A stretch of DNA of 64,000 bases from Paenisporosarcina indica (GCF_001939075.1 NZ_MPTA01000005.1:183172-247171); one strand, 5' to 3'. Shown: positions 8,049 through 17,334, counted from the stretch's first letter. Translations and numbers: made by a program. Notes: a model not told the origin generated them from the letters alone.

Positions 8049-8657
8049 TTATCCCGACACATATTCAATTATAGAATTATAAGCGCTATTCCATATTTTT
8101 CTTGACCTTTTTTCTCCAACATTTGGGAACTTCATTAAATCAGATTCTGAACCTGATAAAACTTGTTCAATTGTATTTAGAGTTCATTCCATAATCTGTA
8201 TATAATTTCACAGATAAATTAGGCATTATATTAACTAGTAAATCAGACGGGTTTGATTCTTGAGATGCCATTATACCTATATTTAATAAATATCGATCAT
8301 ACACTGCTTTTGTTCCTTGTGTATGAAGTATCACTGTTCCTGAATATTCCAATAAACACAAAAAGAGGTTTGGCGGCTATCTTCTTTTAATGCCAAATCA
8401 CTATTTTTCAATATTGTATCTGGTACTACAACATCTTCTATAAAGTCTCTACCCCAATTAACTAAGGGCTTAATATTTTTATATAAATCAGCTATTTTCG
8501 TATGCTCAGACCAAATATCATTACGATAGAAGTTTTTAATTGTTTCATTTACTAGATTTGTTTTTAAACCTATTTTAAAATCATTTGTAGCAGAAAACAC
8601 ACTTTTTAATAATAGTCGAAGATTCCCAGATGAAGCATATATTAGATGATTTTTCAC
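8049..8657 (-). pseudogene. Frameshifted helix-hairpin-helix protein relic
   Basis: Three consecutive minus-strand frames make one broken protein: 8331-8657 (GTG start at 8655-8657), 8167-8361 in another frame, then the first frame again to TAA at 8049-8051. The last part, IEQVLSGSESDLMKFPNVGE followed by KRSRKIW, is a recognisable helix-hairpin-helix DNA-binding motif (L-K-PNVGEKR). The middle contains TKAVYDRYLLNIGI, reminiscent of OGG-fold glycosylases. The GTG lies directly against the att core of copy D, so the gene may have lost its real 5' end there. Probably a DNA repair or restriction-type protein; identity uncertain. Confidence 0.6.
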
Positions 8658-8679
8658 TTACTTATGATACGGTTCACCG
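8658..8679 (-). repeat. rlmH-tail att repeat, copy D
   Basis: Encodes GEPYHK-stop with one synonymous change (TAT). The right arm AAATGAGGTTTATT is kept. The left arm is lost and replaced by TTTTCAC, the start of the HhH relic, as if a junction had formed exactly at the core. Confidence 0.85.
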
Positions 8680-8750
8680 TAGCAAGGCCAAATGAGGTTT
8701 ATTCTCTTTTCCATTTTAGATAGCTGGCTGAAGGATCCCCTATCTTTCTC

Positions 8751-9418
8751 CTACTCCAACAGCTCTTCCGGAAGTAGCTTAAATCCTTCAATCATTGTGT
8801 CTTCTTCCACCTCGATCAATAGACAGCGTTTTCCATTGTAATTGACCTGTTTGACATATCTCAAGTCTTTAGGGCTGATCGCAATATTCGCTACTTTCGT
8901 GCTGATTTTGATTGACTTGGACGCGTAACTTGGCACGATATGACTTGCTTTCATTTCATAGTTTTTGTCTTCAACCACCTGCTGAAAGGCCCTTTCCACT
9001 TTTTCCGTACTCACATCTTTTACGCCGCTCGCCTTCAGCACACGTGCAACCTCTACAGAATCCAAAGTTGAACCATCTTCAAGGCGATACGTTGCATAGC
9101 TGCTTTCCATTCACCTATATCGTCTGTATGAAGCCCCTCATGCAAAAGTCGTTGAGTATGGTCCGTTTGCCCCTCTGCTTGACGCTGAAACTTCACCTCA
9201 AACAGCTTCACATCCAGTTTCCCACCTAAAACCTTTTTAAAGTTGGCAAGGAACAGCTCTTGCTGCTCCCGGTCTAGCAAAGAAAAGGAGTGGCTCTCCT
9301 CATGAAAGATCTCACTGCTTTCCTGCTTGATTTAAACGGTATAAATGTCAGCGATTTTCAGTAAATCGTTATCCAACTTAAATTGTTTTCGAATCTCTGC
9401 TATATCTTTATTATTCAT
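8751..9418 (-). pseudogene. DUF4317-type gene relic with internal deletion
   Basis: The ATG at 9416-9418 begins MNNKDIAEIRKQFKLDNDL. An in-frame TAA at codon 29 (9332-9334) follows, then the frame continues (EESHSFSLLDREQQELFLAN) to about 9110. There it passes, with loss of most of the middle and a frame change, into the intact C-terminal 119 codons ending EGFKLLPEELLE. An intact relative would be about 390 residues. Its C-terminus is nearly identical in DNA to the relic at 3913-4345, in a different cassette. The family's function is unknown to me. Confidence 0.8.
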
Positions 9419-9680
9419 TTCTAATTTTAACTCCCTGGCTAGTAAGATTCGTGTTTTGGACAAAAAAGAGCATCCAAAGCTACAGTTTAGCTTTTTTACA
9501 CTTCTTTATTATAACTATCTTTAAGATGAAGAAAGCCTATCTTTTATGGATTGCCTTTGTTCCTCTTGGGTCGTTATGCACCTCTTCGTGTTTTGTATAT
9601 TTTAAAAATAACTTGCTAACAATGTGTATGAATATGGAATTTTTAAGTACGACTAGAAATGTTTTTTCTCGATAAGAGGG

Positions 9681-11165
9681 GTGGATGTACATGTTTTGGA
9701 AAAAAAACAAATTGAAAGTAAGCTTGTTACTCAATCAATAGCTGAATCAGAATTATCGATAGAAGCTCTGAAAAAAATCCTCGTTCAAATGGATGATGCA
9801 GAATTTGTGGAAATTGACATTTCCGATATTCGAAAAATTCATCTTGTTTACATACGAACTCTCATTGACCAAGAAAAATTAAATGAAAGCATTATAAAAC
9901 CTTTAACTAGTTGTTCCAAACCGTCTATTCAAGATTGCATTGTGAATTCCTCAATTATTCCCATTCCTACTTTTATAGAGGCAAAAAAACAGTTGTTTTC
10001 AGGGTCCATTTTGTTATTTGATTCTTCGCAAAACCTTTGGTTAGCTGTGCCATTAAAAAATCCTATTGGACGTGCCATTGAATCTTCCGAAACAGAAACC
10101 ATCCTGTTCGGAGCAAAAGACAGCTTTAGTGAACAAGTAGAACAAAATATTACGCTTATTCGAAGACGACTCCCCATACATGAACTGAAAGCAGAGAAGT
10201 TTACTGTAGGTTCTTTGAGTGAGACAAGTGTTGTTTTAATGTACATAGAGGGGCTGACTAATCCAGATTTTGTTTCAACAGTCAAAGAGAAGATTTCTGA
10301 AATTAATTTTGATCTCTTCTTTGACTCCTCTCAAGTTGCGGCATTCCTGGAGGAACATCAAAACAGTATTTTTCCTCAGTTTCAGCAAACTGACCGGCCT
10401 GATGTAGTTACTTATTCTCTGGAATTAGGAAAAATCACCCTTCTGGTAGACAATACACCATTTGCTCTTGTTGCACCCATTACTTTTTTCCATTTGTTCC
10501 AATCACCCGAGGACTATATTAATCGATGGGTAGTTGCCAGTTTTTTGCGCATCATCCGATATGTCAGTTTTATTCTGTCAGTCACATTGATTCCTTTCTA
10601 TGTGGCATTGACAACTCATCACTATCAAATGATTCCTATACAAACACTTCTGGTCTTGGTCGACTCAAGGAGCAAGCTTCCTTTCACTCCTTTTTGGGAA
10701 GCATTTATCATGTTAATTTTTATTGAAATCATAAAAGAAGCAAGTTTAAGGATGCCTACAAAAACAGGTCAAACACTTGGGGTTATTGGGGGAATTGTGA
10801 TTGGTCAAGCGGCTGTTGAGGCTGGATTCGCTAGCAACGTATTAATTGTCATGGTCGGGATCTCGACGATAGCTTCCTTTCTTATTCCCAACTACCTTAT
10901 GACAAAAGCAAATTCATTAATTCAATTGATGCTTCTTATTTTTTCTTCTTTACTTGGGATAATTGGGATTGCACTAGGAATCATTGCTATTTTAGCCCAT
11001 CTTAATAGTTTGTCTTCAATCAAGCAACCCTATTTTTCACCAGTTTCCCCTTTCTTTAGAAAGGATTGGATTGACTTATTCATTCGAGGGCCATTAGTCA
11101 AAATGATGGAGCGTCCAGAGCATCTTAAACCTCTAAAACTGAAGAGATATAAAACTAGGAGATGA
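9681..11165 (+). CDS. GerA-type spore germination protein, A subunit
   Basis: 494 residues in the GerA family (gerAA/gerKA). The soluble N-terminal half of about 260 residues carries the typical SILLFDSSQNLWLAVPLKN and RAIESSETETILFGAKD segments. Several membrane spans and the GGIVIGQAAVEAG motif follow. With the B and C subunits it forms the nutrient receptor in the spore inner membrane. The open frame starts at GTG 9681, which touches the AAGAGGGG site. A better-spaced ATG at 9691 is one base out of frame because of an A8 run at 9700-9707; one more A would give a family-like MFWKKK start. No sigma-G promoter could be fixed in 9419-9680. Confidence 0.9.
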   Translation: MDVHVLEKKQIESKLVTQSIAESELSIEALKKILVQMDDAEFVEIDISDIRKIHLVYIRTLIDQEKLNESIIKPLTSCSKPSIQDCIVNSSIIPIPTFIEAKKQLFSGSILLFDSSQNLWLAVPLKNPIGRAIESSETETILFGAKDSFSEQVEQNITLIRRRLPIHELKAEKFTVGSLSETSVVLMYIEGLTNPDFVSTVKEKISEINFDLFFDSSQVAAFLEEHQNSIFPQFQQTDRPDVVTYSLELGKITLLVDNTPFALVAPITFFHLFQSPEDYINRWVVASFLRIIRYVSFILSVTLIPFYVALTTHHYQMIPIQTLLVLVDSRSKLPFTPFWEAFIMLIFIEIIKEASLRMPTKTGQTLGVIGGIVIGQAAVEAGFASNVLIVMVGISTIASFLIPNYLMTKANSLIQLMLLIFSSLLGIIGIALGIIAILAHLNSLSSIKQPYFSPVSPFFRKDWIDLFIRGPLVKMMERPEHLKPLKLKRYKTRR

Positions 11166-11169
11166 CTTG

Positions 11170-12300
11170 ATGGAAACCCACCAATTATTTAAAAAGAATG
11201 AAACCTATAATGGGCTCTATGCCATGTTGTTGGTAAATCGCCTCCAAATGCTATACTTTTTTCTGATTATGCCAAGTATCTTGATCAATCCATATATGAT
11301 TTGGGTGCTTATAGCTGTCGGGATATTATCCCAACTAAACCTTCTTCTTTTATCGAAGTGGCTATTAACCCGTTTATCTAGCAATGGATATAACGGATTT
11401 GTCCAATTGTTTGGAGAAAAATTGGTACGATTTCTCTCTTTCATCGGGTTGTTCTTTATTCTACTTAAACTTTCCGTCATAACGTTAGGATTCAGCGAAA
11501 TTATTCAAACATTTATGTTTCCATCAACAGATACAAATTTTCTTGTCTTTTTTATTTTCTTGTTCTGTTGTTATGTCGCAAGTAAGGGCGTTGAACATAC
11601 CATTCGTTTTGTGTTGATTTCTTTTTTCTGTACATTTTGGATGATCACATTTTTCGTTTTTTTCTTCTTTCCTCCAATAGCTCAACTCAGTGATTTGTAT
11701 CCACTTATTCCAATGGATTGGAAAGTAGAAAATTGGAAAGCCTTTTTTTTAATTTTGTCTTCCTATTCTGGTCCGGAATTTCTGGTATTTTTGGGACCAT
11801 GGCTTAAAACAAACAATAAAACCTTTCGCTATTTGTCTTACGGTAACGCTCTCACCGTTGTAGAGTATGTATTCCTATTTATAGCTTCCCTACTTTATTT
11901 CGGTTCCAATTATTTAAGTAAAAGTAAATATCCAATTATTAATATGGCCCGTTATTTTCAAAACCCAGTGTTTGAACGAATTGATATGGTCATGCTTTCC
12001 TTTGAATTATTTAACCTAGTTTTTGCAGTTTCTCTATTTCTACTATTGTTTTATGGAGCATCTAAAATAGCTTTTGGTAAAATGAGCAAGCCGTCCAGTG
12101 GAAAAGGTTTGTTATTCAGTGTATTCCTTATTTTTATCGGAATGGTTCTTGTGAATGAATTATTTTGGAAGTCTTGGGAGAAGCAGAACTTTTTACTTAA
12201 TCTTCAAATTATAGCTGGAAGCATAAGCTATTTTCTTGTTCCACTTATTATTGTTTTAGTAATGAAAAAAAAGGGGGTTAAAAAACATGCGTCTACATAA
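11170..12300 (+). CDS. GerB-type spore germination permease, B subunit
   Basis: 376 residues of the amino-acid-permease-like spore germination family (GerAB/GerKB), with about ten hydrophobic helices throughout. The ATG at 11170 is preceded by AGGAG about 8 nt away; the TTG at 11167 is an alternative. Four bases separate it from the A-subunit stop and its 3' end overlaps the C-subunit start by 14 bases, so the three are translated as a unit. In GerA receptors this subunit carries the germinant-binding site in the membrane. Specificity cannot be read from the sequence. Confidence 0.92.
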   Translation: METHQLFKKNETYNGLYAMLLVNRLQMLYFFLIMPSILINPYMIWVLIAVGILSQLNLLLLSKWLLTRLSSNGYNGFVQLFGEKLVRFLSFIGLFFILLKLSVITLGFSEIIQTFMFPSTDTNFLVFFIFLFCCYVASKGVEHTIRFVLISFFCTFWMITFFVFFFFPPIAQLSDLYPLIPMDWKVENWKAFFLILSSYSGPEFLVFLGPWLKTNNKTFRYLSYGNALTVVEYVFLFIASLLYFGSNYLSKSKYPIINMARYFQNPVFERIDMVMLSFELFNLVFAVSLFLLLFYGASKIAFGKMSKPSSGKGLLFSVFLIFIGMVLVNELFWKSWEKQNFLLNLQIIAGSISYFLVPLIIVLVMKKKGVKKHAST

Positions 12301-13390
12301 AAAGATATTTAAAAGATTGATACTCCTTTTTATGACTTTTTGGTTATCTGGTTGTGCCCATTTTACCAAAAATAACCTTATTGAAGAAATTTCTCCCATT
12401 ACCTTTTTGTCAATTAGTAAGGGGGATAAAGGGAAATTAAAAATCAGTACAATTTTGCCTCCTCTAAGTAAAGAAAAAAAGATTGTTATGTCGCAAGAAG
12501 TCAGCTTATTAAAGGAGGGAGTACAGAAGTACAACTTAAACTTCTACCAGGAAATTAAATCCGGACAAATGCGGATGCTGGTAATTAGTGAGGAACTTGG
12601 AAAAGACGGGATTATGTCCATTATAAATGTATTATTGACTGATCCGGATATTTCTTTGAGAATCTATTTAGTTATCGTAAAAGGAAATTTTGAAGAATAC
12701 TTGGAAAGTCAATTGGACAAAGATGAAAACTTTGATTACTCGTTTTACCGAATGCTGAAGCATTATGAGGAAAAAAACCAAGGAGAATTAACTGTCGTTA
12801 ATCTTCATGAATTTAAAAATTTGCTCTATACTCCTTATTCAGATCCTTTCTTGCCTGTATTCAAAATACAAGAGGATGGGGTCAGCTATGAAGGTACAGC
12901 CTTGTTTCAAGATGACAAGCTAGTTGAAACTATTTCATCTTTAGATGATCGTATCTTCCAGCTGATAAACAACGATCACTACTTAGAAGTTTTACCTATT
13001 CCAAAATTTGAAGTTGTACTGGGTCATGTTAGATCTAAAATAATAGTAGATATCGATAGCAGCTATTCTACAATGACCTATACCGTGAATATAGACACTA
13101 GAATTGAGGAATACCGGGGAGAGAAGCAATTATTTGACCCAAAGGAGTTAGAAAATATGAAAAAAAATATCGAAACCCATCTTGAAAAACAAACACATGA
13201 ACTAGTTAAAAAGATGCAAGAATTGAAAGTGGATCCATTACAGCTTGGCGTACAAACAAAAAGACCATTCTCAAAACCAATGGAAGAAAAAAAATGGATT
13301 GAAATGTTTGAGAAGATGGACATTAAAATAAAATACATTATTAATATCGATTCTTTGACGGATGCAAATTCAAAAAGGCAAAACCTTTAA
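12287..13390 (+). CDS. Ger(x)C-type spore germination lipoprotein, C subunit
   Basis: 367 residues. The basic N-terminus, hydrophobic stretch and LSGC lipobox (Cys at about 22) mark a lipoprotein anchored to the outer face of the spore inner membrane. The remainder matches the Ger(x)C layout, with a C-terminal alpha/beta domain carrying Q-VDPL--G. The ATG at 12287 follows AAGGGGG. It completes a gerA-gerB-gerC tricistron with no missing subunit. All three genes look intact apart from the uncertain A-subunit start. Confidence 0.92.
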   Translation: MRLHKKIFKRLILLFMTFWLSGCAHFTKNNLIEEISPITFLSISKGDKGKLKISTILPPLSKEKKIVMSQEVSLLKEGVQKYNLNFYQEIKSGQMRMLVISEELGKDGIMSIINVLLTDPDISLRIYLVIVKGNFEEYLESQLDKDENFDYSFYRMLKHYEEKNQGELTVVNLHEFKNLLYTPYSDPFLPVFKIQEDGVSYEGTALFQDDKLVETISSLDDRIFQLINNDHYLEVLPIPKFEVVLGHVRSKIIVDIDSSYSTMTYTVNIDTRIEEYRGEKQLFDPKELENMKKNIETHLEKQTHELVKKMQELKVDPLQLGVQTKRPFSKPMEEKKWIEMFEKMDIKIKYIINIDSLTDANSKRQNL

Positions 13391-13394
13391 TTTT

Positions 13395-13570
13395 TCCTAT
13401 CGAATAACTCATAACGTAAACTTGGGAAATGACCATGATTTCATCACATCCGCCTGGCTTTCCTCTAAAAATGTCTGCGTCTTTTCTTTCACCGTTTGTT
13501 TGCTCCCAATAATCGATGAGCCTAATTGTTGCTGGAGAGTATCTAAGTAGATCTGACTTTTTAGATGAGT
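13395..13570 (-). pseudogene. Relic of a luciferase-like monooxygenase 3' end
   Basis: The minus strand encodes [20 protein letters not shown], then [11 protein letters not shown], then shifts frame to EIMVISQV. This matches residues about 275-320 of the intact monooxygenase at 14160-15182 ([29 protein letters not shown]). The DNA is clearly homologous to 14200-14350. Only this 3' piece survives, just inside att copy E, about 770 bases from the end of the intact gene and beyond two att copies. Confidence 0.85.
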
Positions 13571-13655
13571 AAGATACTCTCAATTGAATCTGGTTGAAAA
13601 ATCAAATTATATAAATATGTGTTTTTCATATTATACAGCTTATAAAAACATTTTT

Positions 13656-13677
13656 TTACTTATGATATGGTTCACCG
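13656..13677 (-). repeat. rlmH-tail att repeat, copy E
   Basis: Encodes GEPYHK-stop with two synonymous changes (CCA, TAT). The right arm AAATGAGTTTTT is kept; the left arm is replaced by a T run. Confidence 0.82.
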
Positions 13678-13710
13678 TACTGTATCTAAATGAGTTTTTC
13701 CTAACAACTC

Positions 13711-13848
13711 TTAGAAATGAATATTATTGAATAAAGGGACCCTCATTTGATTCTCTTTTACATAAGGAAGATTTTCAATCAGACTACGATTTAAACCAAT
13801 AACTGCATAAACACTTGAATCAATCGAGTTTAATTTTGATAAATCCAC
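13711..13848 (-). pseudogene. 45-codon gene remnant in a mini-cassette
   Basis: Frame from GTG (13846-13848) to TAA (13711-13713) reading VDLSKLNSIDSSVYAVIGLN ... ENLPYVKENQMRVPLFNN. The codons just upstream are also coding-like but interrupted by a stop (LVPQN-stop), which suggests a decayed longer gene. It is the only coding text in the 333-bp interval between att copies E and F. Family not recognised. Confidence 0.4.
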
Positions 13849-14009
13849 TTAATTTTGAGGAACCAATAAATAAAGCTGCAATATATAATTTTATTAACCA
13901 TTTTGTATATTACAGTTCGGTATAAGAATTATATGGGATTAATATCTTAATATCTTACTGAAATAATTATATAAGAGTTTTCATATCATCTATTTATTGA
14001 AAACCTAAT

Positions 14010-14031
14010 TTTATTACGGTATGGTTCACCG
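14010..14031 (-). repeat. rlmH-tail att repeat, copy F
   Basis: The most degraded copy. On the minus strand it reads GEPYRN and the stop is lost (AAT AAA). Arms AAAACCTAATTTT and ATATGCGTTTTTA are still visible. Confidence 0.75.
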
Positions 14032-14068
14032 TGACTCATATGCGTTTTTAGCTAATCAAAATGTACAC

Positions 14069-14104
14069 AAAATGACCTGGAATCTTAAGATTCCAGGTCA
14101 TTTT
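14069..14104. terminator. Bidirectional terminator of the monooxygenase operon
   Basis: Perfect 18-bp inverted repeat AAAATGACCTGGAATCTT and its complement, with T tracts on both strands, 56 bases after the stop of the last operon gene. Confidence 0.9.
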
Positions 14105-14159
14105 GTCAAATTCTTAAGGAAATCCCCCCAAGGAGGTTCCTTTATTATTATCGTCCTTT

Positions 14160-15182
14160 TTAACTTTGGTTTTGTGTGATCTCTGCCAGAATTTCATAAG
14201 AACGGAGTCGAGCCTTGTGATCAAAAACCTGGGCAATTGCCATGATTTCATCAGCCTGGCTTTCCTCCAGAAATGTCTTCAGCTTTTCTTTTACCGTTTG
14301 TTGGCTACCAACGATCGATGAGCCTAATTGTTGCTGGAGAGCATTTAATTCGTAGCTGCTTGCCAATTCTGTAATGTCGTCTACTGGTGGTTGCAATGGC
14401 ACGTCGTTACCACGCATCAAATTCAAAAACTGCTGTTGCAATGTAGTGGCAAGACGCTGTGCCTCTTGATCCGTTTCTGCTGCAATCACATTTAATCCTA
14501 CCATCGCATACGGCTTATCCAGAACATTCGAAGGCTTAAACGCATTGCGATATAATTCCAGTGCACCTAGCGTGTTAAGCGGTGAGAAATGGCTGGCAAA
14601 AGCGAATGGCAAACCAAGTTCTCCAGCCAACTGGGCACTGTAACCGCTTGAACCCAACAACCATATTGGAATATTCAAACCTTCACCCGGAACTGCTTTA
14701 ATAGGGTTTCCTTGTGCCAAGGAAGGATCAAAGTAACCACGGAGTTCAGCTAATTGCTCGGGGAAGTCATCTCCTGTACTTCTCAAGTCCCGTCTTAACG
14801 CACGAGCAGTCCGCTGATCAGTACCAGGTGCCCGCCCTAGACCAAGGTCAATTCGACCGGGATATAAAGATTCAAGAGTGCCGAACTGTTCAGCGATGAC
14901 AAGTGGTGCGTGATTCGGCAACATGATTCCACCTGAACCTAACCGGATTTTAGATGTACCAGCAGCGACATGGGCAATAACTACAGAAGTGGCAGAGCTG
15001 GCGATAAACGGCATATTGTGATGTTCAGCCAGCCAATAACGGTTGTAACCCAGTTTTTCAGCAAGCTGTGCGAGTTCCAATGTATTGCGAAAAGAATCAG
15101 CCGGAGTACTTCCGACTACTATCGGTGAAAGATCAAGAACCGAGAACGGAATTTCCTTCAACTGTTTTGTATGTGCAGACAT
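14160..15182 (-). CDS. Luciferase-like (LLM) flavin-dependent oxidoreductase 1
   Basis: 340 residues with the family opening [42 protein letters not shown] and the [15 protein letters not shown] block, close to the MsnO8-type group. TIM-barrel enzymes of this group use reduced FMN or F420 to oxidise small molecules; the substrate is unknown. About half identical by eye to the neighbour at 15308, so the two look like an old duplication. Last gene of the ArsR-led operon, 125 bases after its neighbour. A frameshifted second 3' end lies at 13395-13570. Confidence 0.9.
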   Translation of the reverse strand: MSAHTKQLKEIPFSVLDLSPIVVGSTPADSFRNTLELAQLAEKLGYNRYWLAEHHNMPFIASSATSVVIAHVAAGTSKIRLGSGGIMLPNHAPLVIAEQFGTLESLYPGRIDLGLGRAPGTDQRTARALRRDLRSTGDDFPEQLAELRGYFDPSLAQGNPIKAVPGEGLNIPIWLLGSSGYSAQLAGELGLPFAFASHFSPLNTLGALELYRNAFKPSNVLDKPYAMVGLNVIAAETDQEAQRLATTLQQQFLNLMRGNDVPLQPPVDDITELASSYELNALQQQLGSSIVGSQQTVKEKLKTFLEESQADEIMAIAQVFDHKARLRSYEILAEITQNQS

Positions 15183-15307
15183 ATATTCATCTTCTTTCTA
15201 TAATTGTATTAAATAAAGGACTTGTATTATTATTTCAAAAAAATGTTTAAAAATACCCTTTTCAGATTCAATCCATTACAACCACTGACTGCGGACATGC
15301 TCTATGA

Positions 15308-16321
15308 TTACTTTTTAGCAGCTTGTGCCAAAATTTCATATGAGCGTAATCGAGCCGCATGGTCAAAAATCTCTGTATGAGCCATGATTTCGTTTGCTCC
15401 TGTTTTCAAGATTAGCTCTTGTAATTGCTGTTTTATACCGATTGGGTCCCCAATGATGGAAGTAAAAAGCTGTTCTTCCACAGACTTGCGTTCCTTTGCA
15501 TTCCATAGCTTGTCCATATTTTCAACAGGAGGCTGGATTGGAGCTGGTTTTCCTTGTGTTAATAAAAGAAACTTCTGATACATCGATGTAGCAAGCCTTT
15601 GTGCTTCTCGGTCATCGTCAGCCGCTACTACTTGGACAGCTAAAAGTACATATGGGCTTTGCAAAAACTCGGACGGACGGAAACTCTCTCGATATACGTT
15701 TATTGCTTCCATCATGTTGCCTGGGGCAAAGTGGCCTGCGAAAGAAAAAGGAAGTCCCAACAATCCAGCCAATTTCGCACTGTAAAGGCCAGACCCTAAC
15801 AGCCAGATTGGCACTTCTGTTTTCTCACCAGGAATTGCATGGAAACTAACTGCACCATTGCTTGTTGTTGTTCCTGAACCATAAAGGTATGCAATAATCT
15901 CCTGTAGGCGTTCTGCAAATTCGGGTTCTCCGGCTATTCGTTGCCGCAACACACTCGCAGTAAATTGATCTGTACCAGGAGCTCGTCCCAATCCTAAATC
16001 AATCCGGCCCGGAAAGAATGTTTCCAATGTCCCAAATTGCTCAGCCACAGAAAGAGGAGAATAATGGGAAAGCAGTAAAGCTCCTGAGCCAACACGAATT
16101 TTTTCTGTGACCGAGGCTACTCTTCCAATCACGACTGGCGAAGCAGAACTGGCCATTCCCACCCAATTATGATGTTCTGCAAGCCAAAACCTTTTATAGC
16201 CCCACTGTTCTGCTTTCTTTGCTAAATCAAGCGTATTAAGGAGAGAAAGTTCTGCTGACCCTCCCTCAATAATAGGTGAGGGATCAAGTACAGAAAGTGG
16301 TGTATTTGCTAAGTTTGTCAT
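15308..16321 (-). CDS. Luciferase-like (LLM) flavin-dependent oxidoreductase 2
   Basis: 337 residues in the same MsnO8-like group as the gene at 14160: [59 protein letters not shown] and the [11 protein letters not shown] ending. Probably cytoplasmic and FMN-dependent; it needs a flavin reductase, and two candidates (6993 and 19192) lie elsewhere in the island. It follows the gene at 16350 by 28 bases, so they are co-transcribed. Substrate not deducible. Confidence 0.9.
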   Translation of the reverse strand: MTNLANTPLSVLDPSPIIEGGSAELSLLNTLDLAKKAEQWGYKRFWLAEHHNWVGMASSASPVVIGRVASVTEKIRVGSGALLLSHYSPLSVAEQFGTLETFFPGRIDLGLGRAPGTDQFTASVLRQRIAGEPEFAERLQEIIAYLYGSGTTTSNGAVSFHAIPGEKTEVPIWLLGSGLYSAKLAGLLGLPFSFAGHFAPGNMMEAINVYRESFRPSEFLQSPYVLLAVQVVAADDDREAQRLATSMYQKFLLLTQGKPAPIQPPVENMDKLWNAKERKSVEEQLFTSIIGDPIGIKQQLQELILKTGANEIMAHTEIFDHAARLRSYEILAQAAKK

Positions 16322-16349
16322 AAGTCATCTACCTTTCGTATTCCCTTTA

Positions 16350-17312
16350 TTATTCATCAGCAAGTTCATGAGTTGGGAAGTAAGGTAAAACAAACTCTCC
16401 AAGTTCCTGAATTACTTCCTCTGCTGGACGTTTTGAAAAATACAATACAAACGACAAATGATTGACGCCGATGAATTGAAATTGATAAAGCAATTCCACC
16501 AATTTGTTGCGGCCGACATGATAGCCTAATGGAATGGGAATAGGTAATGCATCGGGATTTTCCGATAAGTCGATGAATAAAGTTTGAGAGAATGGTTTAA
16601 ATACCCCGGGAGCGTGAATTTCCGTCAACTCACGGTAATCATTTATTAACTTCATTTGCTGACCGATGCCTCTTGGATATTGAATCCAACCATCTCCATG
16701 CTCGGCAATCCATTCGATGGACTGTTTGCTGAATCCCGTCACCATGGTTGGAATCGAAGAAACAGGTTTTGGTATCATTCTCATATCAGTCCCATCCATC
16801 ACACCAAAATCACTATGGATTGTGGGACGATCCTCTTTTAACAGGCGCTCGAGGAATGCGTAGTTTTCTTTAAATAATGGTCCTCCATCTTGTTTTGCTA
16901 CTCCGAGAGCGATGAAATCCTTTTCCCGGTCTCCCGATGCAACTCCCATAATCAGGCGTTCTGGAAACAACTGGTCAATCGATGTGGCCTCCTTCGCAAC
17001 TCGAACAGGGTGGCGTAGTGGAAGGACAACACTTGATGTCCCTAATGCAATATGCTTTGTATGTGCTGCAAGATACGTCAAATAAATCCAAAGATCATAC
17101 ATTTGTCCATTATCATCTATATTCAAATTCTGGATTGTAACATCACGAAGCCATAAAGCCGCAAAACCATGGTCTTCTATTTTACGTGCAAGCTCCAACT
17201 GGTTCTCCATTACTGGGTTTTTCGACATTTTCGCTGTGGGAATGGAGAAACCAAGTGTCATTTTGTCCCTTTGGTACATTTTGTTGAAAGCACTGTGATT
17301 AAATAAACTCAC
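16350..17312 (-). CDS. Luciferase-like (LLM) oxidoreductase 3
   Basis: 320 residues of a different LLM subgroup from the two downstream genes: GFSIPTAKM, ALWLRDVTIQ, LGTSSVVLPLRHPVRVAKEA and ERLIMGVASGDREKDFIALG. It resembles the 'BA3436-type' luciferase-like group named in Bacillus annotations. The C-terminus ends in ADE without extension. It starts 22 bases after the ArsR gene stop and leads directly into the next LLM gene, so the cassette holds one regulator and three flavin oxygenases in one transcript. Confidence 0.88.
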   Translation of the reverse strand: MSLFNHSAFNKMYQRDKMTLGFSIPTAKMSKNPVMENQLELARKIEDHGFAALWLRDVTIQNLNIDDNGQMYDLWIYLTYLAAHTKHIALGTSSVVLPLRHPVRVAKEATSIDQLFPERLIMGVASGDREKDFIALGVAKQDGGPLFKENYAFLERLLKEDRPTIHSDFGVMDGTDMRMIPKPVSSIPTMVTGFSKQSIEWIAEHGDGWIQYPRGIGQQMKLINDYRELTEIHAPGVFKPFSQTLFIDLSENPDALPIPIPLGYHVGRNKLVELLYQFQFIGVNHLSFVLYFSKRPAEEVIQELGEFVLPYFPTHELADE

Positions 17313-17334
17313 TGCAATCCTCCTTACTTAAGGG

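Noticed and set aside
9451..9734. Overlapping ORFs at 9451-9675 (+) and 9537-9734 (-)
   Set aside because: They shadow each other, lack ribosome sites and family features, and the minus one overlaps the gerA-type start.
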